64,000 nucleotides of DNA from CAWBKV01 sp041946675 (GTDB taxonomy: Archaea; Halobacteriota; Methanosarcinia; Methanotrichales; Methanotrichaceae), in the NCBI GenBank assembly GCA_041946675.1, contig JBHGAU010000020.1, positions 17,562 through 81,561 on the forward strand, in the 5' to 3' direction. Below the pieces are notes generated by a model. That model was not told the DNA's origin. It saw only the letters and a list, made by a program, of their open reading frames with translations, and did not search any database. The translations under genes were made by a program, and so were the position numbers. This document shows, piece after piece, positions 36,074 to 45,746 of this stretch; within the stretch, counting starts at the first letter, position 1, and the number at the start of each line of letters is the position of its first letter.

Positions 36074-39000
36074 CTATATTTTATCTGATTTTTCTATAAT
36101 TTCATCCATCAAAGTGCTCAGCACTCTGATGGGAACCTCCGCAGATCCAGGCTTAACCTCGAGTGTATCGCTGAGCTCATGTATAGTCCTATCCAATAGG
36201 AAGACCTTCAGCAGTTCTTCCAGATCTTCTTTATTTGATGGCATGAACGGCGCTTTATCGGCAGTATCCAAGTAGGACATTACAAATGCGCTGCTTACAT
36301 ACCTTGACCAGAGTTCAGACCAGACATCCAATATTTGCGAATCCTCAGGTCTTGTTGATGAGCGTCTGCGAAGTGCAGTTCTGGCTGCGGAGCGCAAAGA
36401 TACCATCATGCTGGCTACATCTCTTATAGGCGAACGCTTCACCTTACGCTCTGCCAGGGTATATCCGGCCCTATCCTCAAAGCCGAAAACATAGAAATCC
36501 TTGCCTGTAAACAGGAGCTTGCCCAGAAGATAGTTTCCATGCACCCTGGTTCTCGTACTCTCGATCTTCCGCTCCGTGATTGTTTTGAGCTGATCCGTGA
36601 TCTCCTTTTCCGACTGCAAAATTTTAGAGGCATGAGGCTTCAGGCTTTCCGGCAGGCTATCCAGTGATCTGGCAAGGGATTGAAGTGCCCTATAGGCCGA
36701 TATACGCATCGATTGATAAACCGACCTCTGATACAGGGCTGAAAAGGGTTCAGGTATGAAGTCCTGCTCCTTGGATGATGCCAGAACTAGATGCATTTCA
36801 GCAGTTCTCTTGCCCAAGAGCCGTATCATCTCCAGATACATGCCTCCAATTAAATCCCTAATGAGATCCGGAATGGATTCAGAACCCATGCCCATAACAG
36901 ATGGAGGCATCTCCGGCAGCTGTTCAGTCTTTCTGGCGAGGACCCTATCGAAGTATCTGTTCAGCTCATCCAGAGTATAGCTCCAGGCATCGCCTTCATT
37001 GGGCACAAATCCCTGGAGCATGGCGATTGATATGGGCTCAAGGCCATGCCGTCTGTACTCTATCTCGCCCTCGAAGGGAGGAACATTGGCGAAGCCGTGT
37101 TCCGTCAGGAACTTTGTCATATCAAGGCCGTGGTTCACGCCTTCATCCAGCTGCCTGTAGAGCTTCATGAAGAATCTGTCATTCAGCTTGATGTAGGTGA
37201 CACCCTGAGTATTTCCGAGAATCTCAGAGGTTATGATGCTGTTATCATAATACCTTGGCAGCGCCTTCTCCGAGCGAAATATAAGTTCGCCATATTCTCC
37301 TCTGGTCCTCCTCTTATGCAGGATCATATTCAGCAGGTTCTGCCTGAATTCATCATCGTAGGATCCATCATAGATGATTCCATCTTTGGAGCCCGTCTTC
37401 AGCCAGGCAATAAGGCTCTGTGAGGCCCGCTCCCGTATTCTTTCTGCTTTATCATGCGGAGCAAATGAGAGTGGAAGCAGATACATCTCCGGCAGGCCTT
37501 CAGTATACTCCACTCTCAATATGAGCAAAAATGTGAGAGCGCCTTTGGAGATGGGAATTCCCTCCAAAATACTGGCCCTGCGAATAGCTCTTCTCCCTCC
37601 GAACCAATTGCAGCATGCAAGGTAGTTCGGCAGAACTTCTTCTTGGATCAGGCCTCGATCTACATCTTCCAGCAGCTTGGACCAATCCCTGGCCTCTATG
37701 GAAGGCAGCGATCCCTGACCTGTCACACATACTGCCTTTTCCTTCCTCAGAGTGAACCAGTAATAATCATAAGGCCCTATAATGATTTGATAGGGCTGTC
37801 TCTGAATTGTGTGGAATGTATTTCCGCTGAAGAGGCCATAAGGTACAAGATCGGCATACTCTGAGAGATCTATCTCCGTATACTGGGTATATCTGGACAG
37901 GTTCACAACCACAAGTATAGTCTCATCTTCACATTTTCGTAGAAACGCCATAATCTTTGGATTATCCGGTCGAAGGATCCTGAGGTCTCCTCTGCCAAAT
38001 GCCTTGAATCTGCCTCTGAGTGATATGGTATGCTTCATCCACCAGAGTAGCGAGAACGGATCCCTTTCCTCTCTGGCAACGTTGACTGCCTTGTAATGGT
38101 ATTCGGACTCTGTGATGATTGGCAGATAGAGCTTTCTCGAATCGGCCTCTGAGAAGCCTGCATTCTTATCGGCGCTCCACTGCATGGGGGTTCTGACGCC
38201 GTTTCTATCTCCGAGATAATAGTTATCGCCCATGCCGATCTCATCGCCATAGTAGATGATTGGCGTTCCTGGCAGAGAGAAGAGAAGGACGTTCATGAGC
38301 TCTATTAGCCTCCTGTTGTTTCCGAGCAGCGGCGAGAGCCTGCGGCGTATGCCTAGATTGAGCTTAGCTCTAGGATCTGTGGCATAGACCCTGTACATGT
38401 AGTCTCTTTCCTCATCAGTGACCATCTCAAGAGTTAACTCATCGTGGTTTCGCAGGAAAAGAGCCCACTGACAGCTATCGGGTATCGGCGGCGTCTGGGC
38501 TAAAATATCAACTGTGGGGAATCTATCCTCCATCTGCACCGCCATGAACATCCTGGGCATGAGCGGGAAATGAAATGCCATATGGCACTCATCACCTTTT
38601 CCAAAGTAGGCCGCTGCATCCTCCGGCCATTGGTTTGCCTCAGCCAGAAGCATTCTATTCTTAAATTTATCATCTATATGCGCTCTCAGCCTTTTCAGAA
38701 ATGCATGAGTCTCCGGAAGGTTCTCACAGTTGGTTCCCTCACGCTCGTATAGGTACGGGACTGCATCCAATCTAAGGCCATCAACTCCCATCTCCAGCCA
38801 GAAGTCTATCACCTTGAACATCTCTGCCTGAACACGGGGATTGTCATAGTTAAGATCAGGCTGATGAGAATAGAATCGATGCCAGTAATAGGCATTGGCT
38901 ACTGGATCCCATGCCCAGTTGGATGTCTCGAAGTCCTTGAAGATAATCCTCGCATCGGCATATTTATGAGAAGTATTGCTCCAGACATAGAAGTTTCTCC

Positions 39001-39430
39001 AGACGGACCCGGGCTTTGATCTTCTTGCCCTCTGAAACCAGGGGTGCTGATCCGATGTATGATTAAGCACCAATTCCGTGATTACTCTTATCCCGTGCTT
39101 ATGCGCCTCTCGGAGAAGTCTGCGAAATGTAGGAAGATCCCCGTAGGCAGGATGAATTGCGAGGTAGTTTGTGATATCATATCCGTCATCCTTCAAAGGG
39201 GATGGATAGAACGGCAGGAGCCATATCGCTGTTATGCCCAGATCTTTGAGATATGACATCTTCTCTATGATTCCCTGGAGATCTCCTATTCCGTCTCCGT
39301 TGCTGTCATAGAAGGATCTTACATGAAGTTCGTAGATTACGGCATCCTTATACCATAATGGGTCGTCCTTCAGGTGATCCGTCACAGAACTCTTTTGTAT
39401 AGTGCCAGACTTTTCTAGAGTAGAGTTCAT
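36074..39430 (-). CDS. treS: Trehalose synthase-maltokinase fusion protein
   Basis: 1118 residues. The N-terminal ~560 are a GH13 trehalose synthase: catalytic D222 (GLRLDAVPYL), E264 (LLAEANQW) and D330 (LRNHDE), with the calcium-site and DGIGDLQGIIEKM region intact. The C-terminal ~520 are a maltokinase (Pep2-like) domain with the IKLNDRFFMKLYRQLDEGVN nucleotide-binding segment and the catalytic-loop VHGNYLLGKLLF followed by VFGFEDRAG. TreS interconverts maltose and trehalose; the kinase makes maltose 1-phosphate, feeding glycogen synthesis by GlgE. The fusion is common in bacteria, so transfer is possible. Single gene, no operon partner seen. Confidence 0.9.
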   Translation of the reverse strand: MNSTLEKSGTIQKSSVTDHLKDDPLWYKDAVIYELHVRSFYDSNGDGIGDLQGIIEKMSYLKDLGITAIWLLPFYPSPLKDDGYDITNYLAIHPAYGDLPTFRRLLREAHKHGIRVITELVLNHTSDQHPWFQRARRSKPGSVWRNFYVWSNTSHKYADARIIFKDFETSNWAWDPVANAYYWHRFYSHQPDLNYDNPRVQAEMFKVIDFWLEMGVDGLRLDAVPYLYEREGTNCENLPETHAFLKRLRAHIDDKFKNRMLLAEANQWPEDAAAYFGKGDECHMAFHFPLMPRMFMAVQMEDRFPTVDILAQTPPIPDSCQWALFLRNHDELTLEMVTDEERDYMYRVYATDPRAKLNLGIRRRLSPLLGNNRRLIELMNVLLFSLPGTPIIYYGDEIGMGDNYYLGDRNGVRTPMQWSADKNAGFSEADSRKLYLPIITESEYHYKAVNVAREERDPFSLLWWMKHTISLRGRFKAFGRGDLRILRPDNPKIMAFLRKCEDETILVVVNLSRYTQYTEIDLSEYADLVPYGLFSGNTFHTIQRQPYQIIIGPYDYYWFTLRKEKAVCVTGQGSLPSIEARDWSKLLEDVDRGLIQEEVLPNYLACCNWFGGRRAIRRASILEGIPISKGALTFLLILRVEYTEGLPEMYLLPLSFAPHDKAERIRERASQSLIAWLKTGSKDGIIYDGSYDDEFRQNLLNMILHKRRTRGEYGELIFRSEKALPRYYDNSIITSEILGNTQGVTYIKLNDRFFMKLYRQLDEGVNHGLDMTKFLTEHGFANVPPFEGEIEYRRHGLEPISIAMLQGFVPNEGDAWSYTLDELNRYFDRVLARKTEQLPEMPPSVMGMGSESIPDLIRDLIGGMYLEMIRLLGKRTAEMHLVLASSKEQDFIPEPFSALYQRSVYQSMRISAYRALQSLARSLDSLPESLKPHASKILQSEKEITDQLKTITERKIESTRTRVHGNYLLGKLLFTGKDFYVFGFEDRAGYTLAERKVKRSPIRDVASMMVSLRSAARTALRRRSSTRPEDSQILDVWSELWSRYVSSAFVMSYLDTADKAPFMPSNKEDLEELLKVFLLDRTIHELSDTLEVKPGSAEVPIRVLSTLMDEIIEKSDKI

Positions 39431-39542
39431 CCTTCATCATCCGGTGAATAAGTTGTATCCTGCGGCAAAGCATGACGTTCATCAAGTCTTCTAGATGTTA
39501 AAATAGCCTTCACAATTGATTTAAGTTTTGCTTGATCCATGA

Positions 39543-40694
39543 TCAAGGGCACTTTATGTTCTCACGGTGGGCTTCCCTGAACGCGGGATCCTTCATCTGA
39601 CAGGGACATCTTCCTTTAAACCACTTGTACCTGGACATGTCCTTCCAGATCTCTTTCAGGCTCAGATCGTTGATATTCCCGAATGGGACGGGCATATAGG
39701 CGCATGGGAGGGCGCTGCCGGATGGATCGATATGTATCCACCTTCTGCCTGCGAAGCACCCGAACATCTCAGGGCTGAGAAGGTAAGGCAATGCCGTAAC
39801 TCTTGGGCCTTTGGACCTGTTCTTCTCCTTATGAAACACCTCAAGCCTCTTTATATCTTCAGCAGAAAGGATCTCATTCTCATGCGATGACCATCTGCCC
39901 ACGGCAACAATTTCGTAAAGCGACAGCTCGTGAACGCTCAGATCCGATGCGAGACGGAAGGCATCCTCAAGAGAATCAATATTTGACGGTGATGTGACAA
40001 TGAAGAGATCCACAAACAGGCCAGCTTCAAGGGCATTTTTCACTCCGGATATTGCATCTGCAAATGCCCCTTTTCGTCCCCTGACTTTATCATGCTCACT
40101 CTCATAAGGACTATCGATGCTGATCCTGATTGCATAAAGCCCTGCCCTTTTTAGCTTATGTGCAAGATCGGATGTGAGACCATAACCGCTGCTGAATGTT
40201 GTGGCTATCGCCCTATTATCTACGTGGGCCACAAGCTCCGGCAGCTCTTTTCGAAGCATAGGCTCGCCGCCATCGAATGTGATAAGATAGGTGCCAAGAT
40301 CGAGGGATTCATCTATCGCTTTTCTAATACTGCTACTACTGAGGATGGAACCCTTCCTGGAGGGAGCGCTGCAGTGGATACAATTATTTGGGCAGGCGCG
40401 CATTATCGCGATCGACAGCTGATCGGGAATGTTGCGCCTTATCATGGCTCCTACCTGCGCCGATAGCATTCTGTCGAAGGCAACGGATGGCGCAGGAGGT
40501 ACCCATGTTGAGAAGATGAATTTGTCGGAGCTCGAGCTTATCGGCTTTTCATTTGCGAAGATCTTGTTAATCCTGTCGATGATAGGCTTTGCTGCAAGGG
40601 AAAGAGGGCCATGAGGCACGAGCTTGATGCCGTTATTTGAATCTGAATCCGAGTATGCCTCAATCTTCAGCAGAGGTTTCTCAGCAATCTGCAT
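39543..40694 (-). CDS. Radical SAM/SPASM-type protein
   Basis: 383 residues. An N-terminal ~90-residue unknown segment precedes the radical SAM core with ACPNNCIHCSAP (CxxxCxxC), the GGEP motif (FDGGEPML) and SISIDSP-like RISIDSPYESEHD. The C-terminal part has the SPASM-like cysteines CFAGRRWIHIDPSGSALPC and the later CPCQMK and KCP. Reaction unknown. Its start overlaps the end of a prenyl diphosphate synthase by 28 bases, so the two act in one transcript and probably one lipid-related pathway (inference). Confidence 0.82.
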   Translation of the reverse strand: MQIAEKPLLKIEAYSDSDSNNGIKLVPHGPLSLAAKPIIDRINKIFANEKPISSSSDKFIFSTWVPPAPSVAFDRMLSAQVGAMIRRNIPDQLSIAIMRACPNNCIHCSAPSRKGSILSSSSIRKAIDESLDLGTYLITFDGGEPMLRKELPELVAHVDNRAIATTFSSGYGLTSDLAHKLKRAGLYAIRISIDSPYESEHDKVRGRKGAFADAISGVKNALEAGLFVDLFIVTSPSNIDSLEDAFRLASDLSVHELSLYEIVAVGRWSSHENEILSAEDIKRLEVFHKEKNRSKGPRVTALPYLLSPEMFGCFAGRRWIHIDPSGSALPCAYMPVPFGNINDLSLKEIWKDMSRYKWFKGRCPCQMKDPAFREAHRENIKCP

Positions 40695-41536
40695 CTCTCA
40701 AGTCCTCGTGATGTCATCCGATCGATAACTTCTCCTAAGTAAGCCGTCACACTATTATCGCCATTTGCGCCGGAAAGAGCATCTTTGGCAGCAGCGCAGT
40801 GATCATTGATAGATTTGATGCACATCTGGAGGGCCACCTCTTCAGAGTGCTGCTTGCTGTAAATCCTTGGAAGCGTGACGGATGTCTTCTTAGAAGCTTT
40901 TCCTTGATCTATGCCCAGATGCTCCTCCAGATCATCCAATATCTGATATGCCAGTCCCAGGTGCATCCCATATCTCTCGAACCTGTTAACATCATCATCT
41001 GATGCGCCGCCGATAATGCATCCTATTTTGGCAGATGCTGCAAAGAGAGAGGCGGTCTTCTTTGATATGCAGTGATAATACTCATCCATTGAGCATGCGG
41101 TCGAGATGTCAAGCATCTCGCCCTCGGCCATGTCCATACAGGCGCGAGCGAAGCTGGAGATCACCGGCTGGCTGTAGGAGGATATCAGCTCAATTGACTT
41201 CGAGATCAGATAATCGCCGGTGAGCAGCGCCGCTTCGGGACCATACCGTTCAAAGGTGCTGGGAGATCCACGGCGCTCGATTCCATAGTCCAGGATGTCA
41301 TCATGAACGAGAGATGCGGCATGCACCAGCTCTATTGCAAGGGCGGCATTCATCGCCTTCTGGCTGGAGGACCCAAATGCCTTCGATGAAAATATAAGGA
41401 TCAGCGGCCTCACCCTTTTGCCCGGGGAAGAGAGAACATAATCTATCACCTCTCCAAGGTCGGTCCTGGGCAGATCCTTCACCAGACTCGCAAGCTCATT
41501 ATTGATCAGGTGATATTCATCCCAGCCGTCGATCAT
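40667..41536 (-). CDS. Trans-isoprenyl diphosphate synthase
   Basis: 289 residues. First Asp-rich motif LVHDDILD (D79-D83) and second YQILDDLEE; the GKRVRPLIL basic site and GDYLISKS follow the family. Small residues precede the first motif (AASLV), so a longer-than-C15 product is likely. Slightly shorter than many archaeal GGPP synthases (about 320). Product could be C20 or longer, for membrane lipids or a quinone-like carrier such as methanophenazine; not decidable here. Overlaps the downstream radical SAM gene by 28 bases. Confidence 0.85.
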   Translation of the reverse strand: MIDGWDEYHLINNELASLVKDLPRTDLGEVIDYVLSSPGKRVRPLILIFSSKAFGSSSQKAMNAALAIELVHAASLVHDDILDYGIERRGSPSTFERYGPEAALLTGDYLISKSIELISSYSQPVISSFARACMDMAEGEMLDISTACSMDEYYHCISKKTASLFAASAKIGCIIGGASDDDVNRFERYGMHLGLAYQILDDLEEHLGIDQGKASKKTSVTLPRIYSKQHSEEVALQMCIKSINDHCAAAKDALSGANGDNSVTAYLGEVIDRMTSRGLERCRLLRNLC

Positions 41537-41598
41537 CGATTACGTACTGTCCAGATGGCTATTTAGATTTTGCTGCCAAAAGGGCAAGAATTGATAGC

Positions 41599-43116
41599 TT
41601 AGGCGAGATTGTACAATTTTCCGTATTTCTCGTTCAAATACTTCAGGAAATCCGATGAATCCGTTTCCTTTCCTGTCGCTCTCCTCATTAGATCGTGAAC
41701 CTCATAGATCGAGCCGTACTTGTAGATATGCTCGTACATCCAGCTTGCGGGAATAGATATATCGCCTGCAGCTATGCGTTCATCAATGTCCGGGTGATCT
41801 CTCCTCATCGCAGCATCCATCTGGGCAGCATTGATTGAGCCGAGCACATACGCAGGGAAGTATCCGAAACCGCCGGGAGTGGCCCAGTGAATATCCTGCA
41901 ATATGCCGCTGATATTATCCGGGACATCCACGCCCAGGTAATCCATATATTTCTGTTTCCAGATTGCAGGGATATCATCAACTGTGATCAGTCCCCCGAA
42001 TAGGTCCCTCTCGATCTCATAGCGGATGATCACATGAAGGACATAAGAGATCTCATCAGCTTGAAGGCGGATAGGTCCTAGTTTGAGCCTGTTGATGAAT
42101 AAGTAAAGATCGTTTGGCGAAATATTTTCAGCCTTGAGGCCGAATTTCTCTTTAAGCACAGGCGTGAAGTGCTGCCAGAATACAAGGCTTCTGCCAATAT
42201 TGTTCTCAAAGAATCTGGACTCGGCCTCGTTAATATCGAGCCCGGGAGGATTGCCGACAGGCATGCCGTACAGCTCTCTGGGAATCCTTTGGTAGTATAT
42301 GCCATGCCCCGCTTCATGAATCGCAGAGAAAGTCGCAGGCTCTAAGGGATTACTTTCATCATATCTCACCGATATCCGAATATCGCCTTCTCCAATAGGT
42401 TGCGTATCCGGATGTCTTCTGGTCTTCAATAAGAGGCCCGACCGGTAATCATAACCTATTGCTTCTGTCACCTCCTTTAAGAACTCCTTTTGCTTCTCTT
42501 CGGGAAAGCTGAAATCATCGAATAGATCAGATGAAGCAGATACATTTGACCTCTTTATCCTATTGATCAAGTTGATGATCGGAGGTTTGATGCTCTCGAA
42601 TAGTCTATCGCACTCGTCTGAAGTTATACCTGGCATATTATCATCGAGAAGCGCATCATAAGGGTGATCTTTGTAGCCAAGGCGCTGTGCCCTCTCGCTG
42701 TATAATTCGATTAAATCTTTTAAGTAAGGCTTGAAGATGGAATAGTTATTGCTTTGACGGGCTTTTTGCCAAGCATCCTGTGCAAGCGATGTCAGCTTAG
42801 ATTCGCGAGCTGAGAAATCTGGGGACATCTTTGTTCTCTTGCCATAATCGCGCTTCAAGAGCCGGAGGTTGGCTTGCTCTACTAAAGATTTGTCAGTATC
42901 CTTCTCTGCAATTGATAGAAGCCTGCCGAACTTGGGATCCGTCAGCTTTCTGTTCTTCAGATCTGATAGATATGCTTGGGCCTTTGCTCGATATACTGTA
43001 CCGTTCTCGGGCATCAAAAGATTCTGATCCCATTTTGAAAGGGTGATCATCGATTCGATGTAGGTGACTTCTTTAGAAATGCTCAATAACTGATCATATG
43101 CGTCTTTTGGCTCCAT
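41599..43116 (-). CDS. M32-family metallocarboxypeptidase (carboxypeptidase Taq)
   Basis: 505 residues, the usual M32 length. The zinc site is H267-E-x-x-H271 in AIHEAGHGIYYQ, with the third ligand Glu in DINEAESRFFEN about 26 residues later; the conserved HPDTQPIG.GDIRIS motif lies just before. The C-terminal half has SYVLHVIIRYEIERDL and WATPGGFGYFPAYVLGS, both typical. It trims C-terminal residues from peptides in the cytoplasm. Downstream neighbour of the IS630 remnant; apparently monocistronic. Confidence 0.93.
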   Translation of the reverse strand: MEPKDAYDQLLSISKEVTYIESMITLSKWDQNLLMPENGTVYRAKAQAYLSDLKNRKLTDPKFGRLLSIAEKDTDKSLVEQANLRLLKRDYGKRTKMSPDFSARESKLTSLAQDAWQKARQSNNYSIFKPYLKDLIELYSERAQRLGYKDHPYDALLDDNMPGITSDECDRLFESIKPPIINLINRIKRSNVSASSDLFDDFSFPEEKQKEFLKEVTEAIGYDYRSGLLLKTRRHPDTQPIGEGDIRISVRYDESNPLEPATFSAIHEAGHGIYYQRIPRELYGMPVGNPPGLDINEAESRFFENNIGRSLVFWQHFTPVLKEKFGLKAENISPNDLYLFINRLKLGPIRLQADEISYVLHVIIRYEIERDLFGGLITVDDIPAIWKQKYMDYLGVDVPDNISGILQDIHWATPGGFGYFPAYVLGSINAAQMDAAMRRDHPDIDERIAAGDISIPASWMYEHIYKYGSIYEVHDLMRRATGKETDSSDFLKYLNEKYGKLYNLA

Positions 43117-43221
43117 CTTAGATGAGACATTACGGGGGCTTACCTAAATAAGCCTTTATGGCAATAGCTGGGACGGCCGTATAGGATGCAATAGTTAAAA
43201 TAAGCCTGGCAAACCCAGTGC

Positions 43222-44105
43222 TTAGGAACATAAGTTTTGCGCTTTGAGATAATGTCTTCTAAGCTTATCTCTTGCCATCTCTTTAGAGAGTTCCCACTGG
43301 ATTGTGACTTTATTCTTATTTCGCTCTCGTTCCCGTGCACTAACCTCATGAGCGAGAGTCCTGATATCACCAATCCTGCGGTTTAAGCATTATCTTGATA
43401 AGGCAGAGATTTTCAGTTCAATCATGTTAAGCCGGCTGCATTTAATAGGCGTATAATGGTACTCGAATTTCTTCATCAGCTCAAAGGCTTCTTGTGGTGG
43501 GAATGCTTCATAGAATGATGCTGCTGTATGTGTAGTAAGGTTTTAGGTTCAAAGGCATTAAAATGCTAGCCCGGTTCCCTCACGTTTGTGTTCACTATCC
43601 TGCTTTCTAGAACTACCTGGTTTCATAGGGATATCCTTTACAACGTTAGAAACCGTCAGGAATTGTTTTTCATCGAAGCTAATTACAGATGCTTTGGACC
43701 ATATGGCTGCTGATAAAGATCCAATATATTTTCCATACGCGAAATGAAATCGCTTGTTATTTGGCCTATACACCACTGCTGCTTCTGCCATGGCTTGGTC
43801 TCCTTTTTTAGCATTCTAAGGATTTTTGCTCTTCTATCAATCTTTGGAGGAGCACCGCTACGCGGTTTTTCTTTCAATGCAGATTCCAGACCTTTCTGGC
43901 AGTATCTTCCCCTTATTCGGGCTACTATGGACTTGGCAACCTGTAATGCTTCTGCAATACAATCATCTGAATGTCCTTCATCTGCCATCAGAAGCATCCG
44001 GGCACGGTTTAAGCTTCTTGCTGATGCTATCCCTTGATGAAGATACTGATGGAGTTCTTTGCGCTCTTCTTCTATTAGTTTAATGGGGTATACCAAAATT
44101 GCCAT
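43222..44105 (-). pseudogene. IS630-family transposase, frameshifted
   Basis: From 44105 the frame reads an N-terminal HTH (RSLNRARMLLMADEGHSDD and KEKPRSGAPPKI), then shifts near 43690 to VISFDEKQFLTVSNVVKDIP MKPGS, and after further breaks reads EAFPPQEAFELMKKFEYHYT and SRLNMIELKISALSR, ending with RRIGDIRTLAHEVSARERER and the typical AQNLCS stop at 43222. These are the ordered IS630 blocks, including the FDEK catalytic Asp and the LNM.E region. Several frameshifts and an internal deletion make it dead. No terminal repeats checked. Confidence 0.85.
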
Positions 44106-44122
44106 AAAAGCAAAATGGACTG

Positions 44123-45283
44123 TTAAGACCTCCCCAGTGCGGATATGCTTCTGAACCTCTCGACTGCCTCTCTGATTGCTCCTGCCGTATAATCTATATC
44201 CTCCTCTGTGTTCGATCTCCCTAGTGTAATTCTCAGCGAGCCGTGACAGTCCACAGGGCTTAGCCCAAGTGCCAGGAGCACATGAGACGGCTCAAGCTTC
44301 TTTGATGAGCAGGCGGAGCCTGTTGAGACTGCGATCCCTTTTGAGTCGAGGAAGAGCAGCAGCGATTCGCCCTCGATATATTTGAAGCTGAAGTTCAGGT
44401 TTGAGGGAAGCCTGTTCGTCATTGATCCGTTGATCCAGCAATCATTCACGTTATCCAGGATCAGCTTTGCCAGCCTATCGCGCAGCTTGGCAAGCCGTAA
44501 AGCCTCCTCGCCCATGCCTAGCCTGGCGATCTCAGCAGCTCTGGCAAGGCCGACGATTCCCGAGATATTCTCGGTTCCTGAGCGCAAGTTCCTCTCGTGC
44601 CCACCGCCTTGAGTGATGCTCTCGACCCTCGAGCCCTTGCGGACATACAGAGCACCAACACCCTTCGGCCCATATAGCTTGTGAGCCGCCAGTGAAAGAA
44701 GATCCAGGCCCATATCGTTTACATCAATCGGGATCTTGCCGGTGCTCTGGACGGCATCAGTATGGAAGTAAATATCCCTCTCAGCGGCTATCTTCCCTAT
44801 TTCCTTCAGCGGCTGGATGGTGCCTATTTCGTTGTTTGCATGCATGACTGAAATGAGAATCGTATCTTTGCGTATTGCCGATTCGAGTGCTGTAGGGTCG
44901 ACAAAGCCCTCGTTTGTAACAGGTAGATAGGTTACCTCAAAGCCTTGAGTCTCGAGCTTGTGGCAGACCTCCAGGATAGCAGGATGCTCAATAGTTGTCG
45001 TGATTATATGCTTCCCTTTCTCTCTGTTTCTGTAGGCTATGCCCTTCAACGCAATGTTATCTGACTCAGTGCCGCCCGAAGTGAAGATTACCTCCTCTGT
45101 ATTCGCGCCCAGGAGCTCTGCAACCTTTTCACGGCTGGCCTCTAACGCCTCTTTAGCCTCAAGCCCGAAGCTGTGGAGGCTGGAGGCATTGCCGAACTTC
45201 TCTGAAAAGTAGGGCAGCATTGCCTCAAGAACCTCAGGTGCCACGGGTGTTGTGGCTGAATGATCCATGTAAATCCTCTTCAT
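44123..45283 (-). CDS. iscS: Cysteine desulfurase (canonical IscS/NifS)
   Basis: 386 residues from ATG 45283 (ATG 45286 also possible; the longer frame to 45328 lacks support). PLP lysine K202 in LAAHKLYGPKG, ANNEIGTIQP, HTDAVQ, TIEHPAIL and the active-site Cys in STGSACSSKKLEPSH are all canonical, in contrast to the paralogue at 33265-34419. It releases sulfur from cysteine as a protein persulfide. A CTATTTATTT box A 28 bases upstream and no ribosome site point to a leaderless message. No iscU stands beside this copy. Confidence 0.93.
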   Translation of the reverse strand: MKRIYMDHSATTPVAPEVLEAMLPYFSEKFGNASSLHSFGLEAKEALEASREKVAELLGANTEEVIFTSGGTESDNIALKGIAYRNREKGKHIITTTIEHPAILEVCHKLETQGFEVTYLPVTNEGFVDPTALESAIRKDTILISVMHANNEIGTIQPLKEIGKIAAERDIYFHTDAVQSTGKIPIDVNDMGLDLLSLAAHKLYGPKGVGALYVRKGSRVESITQGGGHERNLRSGTENISGIVGLARAAEIARLGMGEEALRLAKLRDRLAKLILDNVNDCWINGSMTNRLPSNLNFSFKYIEGESLLLFLDSKGIAVSTGSACSSKKLEPSHVLLALGLSPVDCHGSLRITLGRSNTEEDIDYTAGAIREAVERFRSISALGRS

Positions 45284-45310
45284 CATGAGAATGCTGGGAG
45301 TTGAAGAGGT

Positions 45311-45320
45311 AAATAAATAG
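45311..45320 (-). promoter_or_regulatory. Box A promoter of iscS
   Basis: CTATTTATTT on the minus strand lies 28 bases before the ATG at 45283, fitting a leaderless archaeal promoter and favouring the shorter IscS start. Confidence 0.5.
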
Positions 45321-45424
45321 CGAATCAAAGTCCAACGGAGGGCAAATAGGATAACGCCTGAATTATTATAGGTTGCTAATTAATAGTAATAAACTATAAG
45401 TATACTTTAGTCCGAGAATTGATT

Positions 45425-45688
45425 ATGATCCTGTCCATCCCTCTGTTCTCGCCCGTACTGCTCGCTGCTGCTGTTCTGGTAGCAATAGGAATGCTCCTGT
45501 ATCCATTCTCCGCCAGGCTGAGCGTTATAGGCATAGGTGCAGGAAGCATCGTAATGGGCATCGAAGTTCTCCTAAACCATCCTGTTGGGCTTCAGCCTCA
45601 GAGCATAATTCTATTCGGGAGCTCAGTCATTGTGGGGGCTTGGATGGCGCTTGTCGGGCTAAAGAAGCCAGCAGGGAAAGGCAGATGA
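45425..45688 (+). CDS. Small membrane protein of unknown function
   Basis: 87 residues from ATG 45425 with three predicted hydrophobic helices (PVLLAAAVLVAIGMLLYPF; VIGIGAGSIVMGIEVLL; IILFGSSVIVGAWMALVGL) and a basic C-terminus (KKPAGKGR). A TATAAGTATA box lies about 30 bases upstream. Divergent from iscS; last host gene before the tRNA-Pro locus. Family not recognised. Confidence 0.65.
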   Translation: MILSIPLFSPVLLAAAVLVAIGMLLYPFSARLSVIGIGAGSIVMGIEVLLNHPVGLQPQSIILFGSSVIVGAWMALVGLKKPAGKGR

Positions 45689-45746
45689 TGCAGGATCTAA
45701 AATTTTATTGCTGAGGATTGCGGCGTAGACGGGAAATCCTTATATG

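Noticed and set aside
43683..44105. Stand-alone HTH regulator
   Set aside because: The same strand continues with the other IS630 blocks after frameshifts, so this is the transposase N-terminus.
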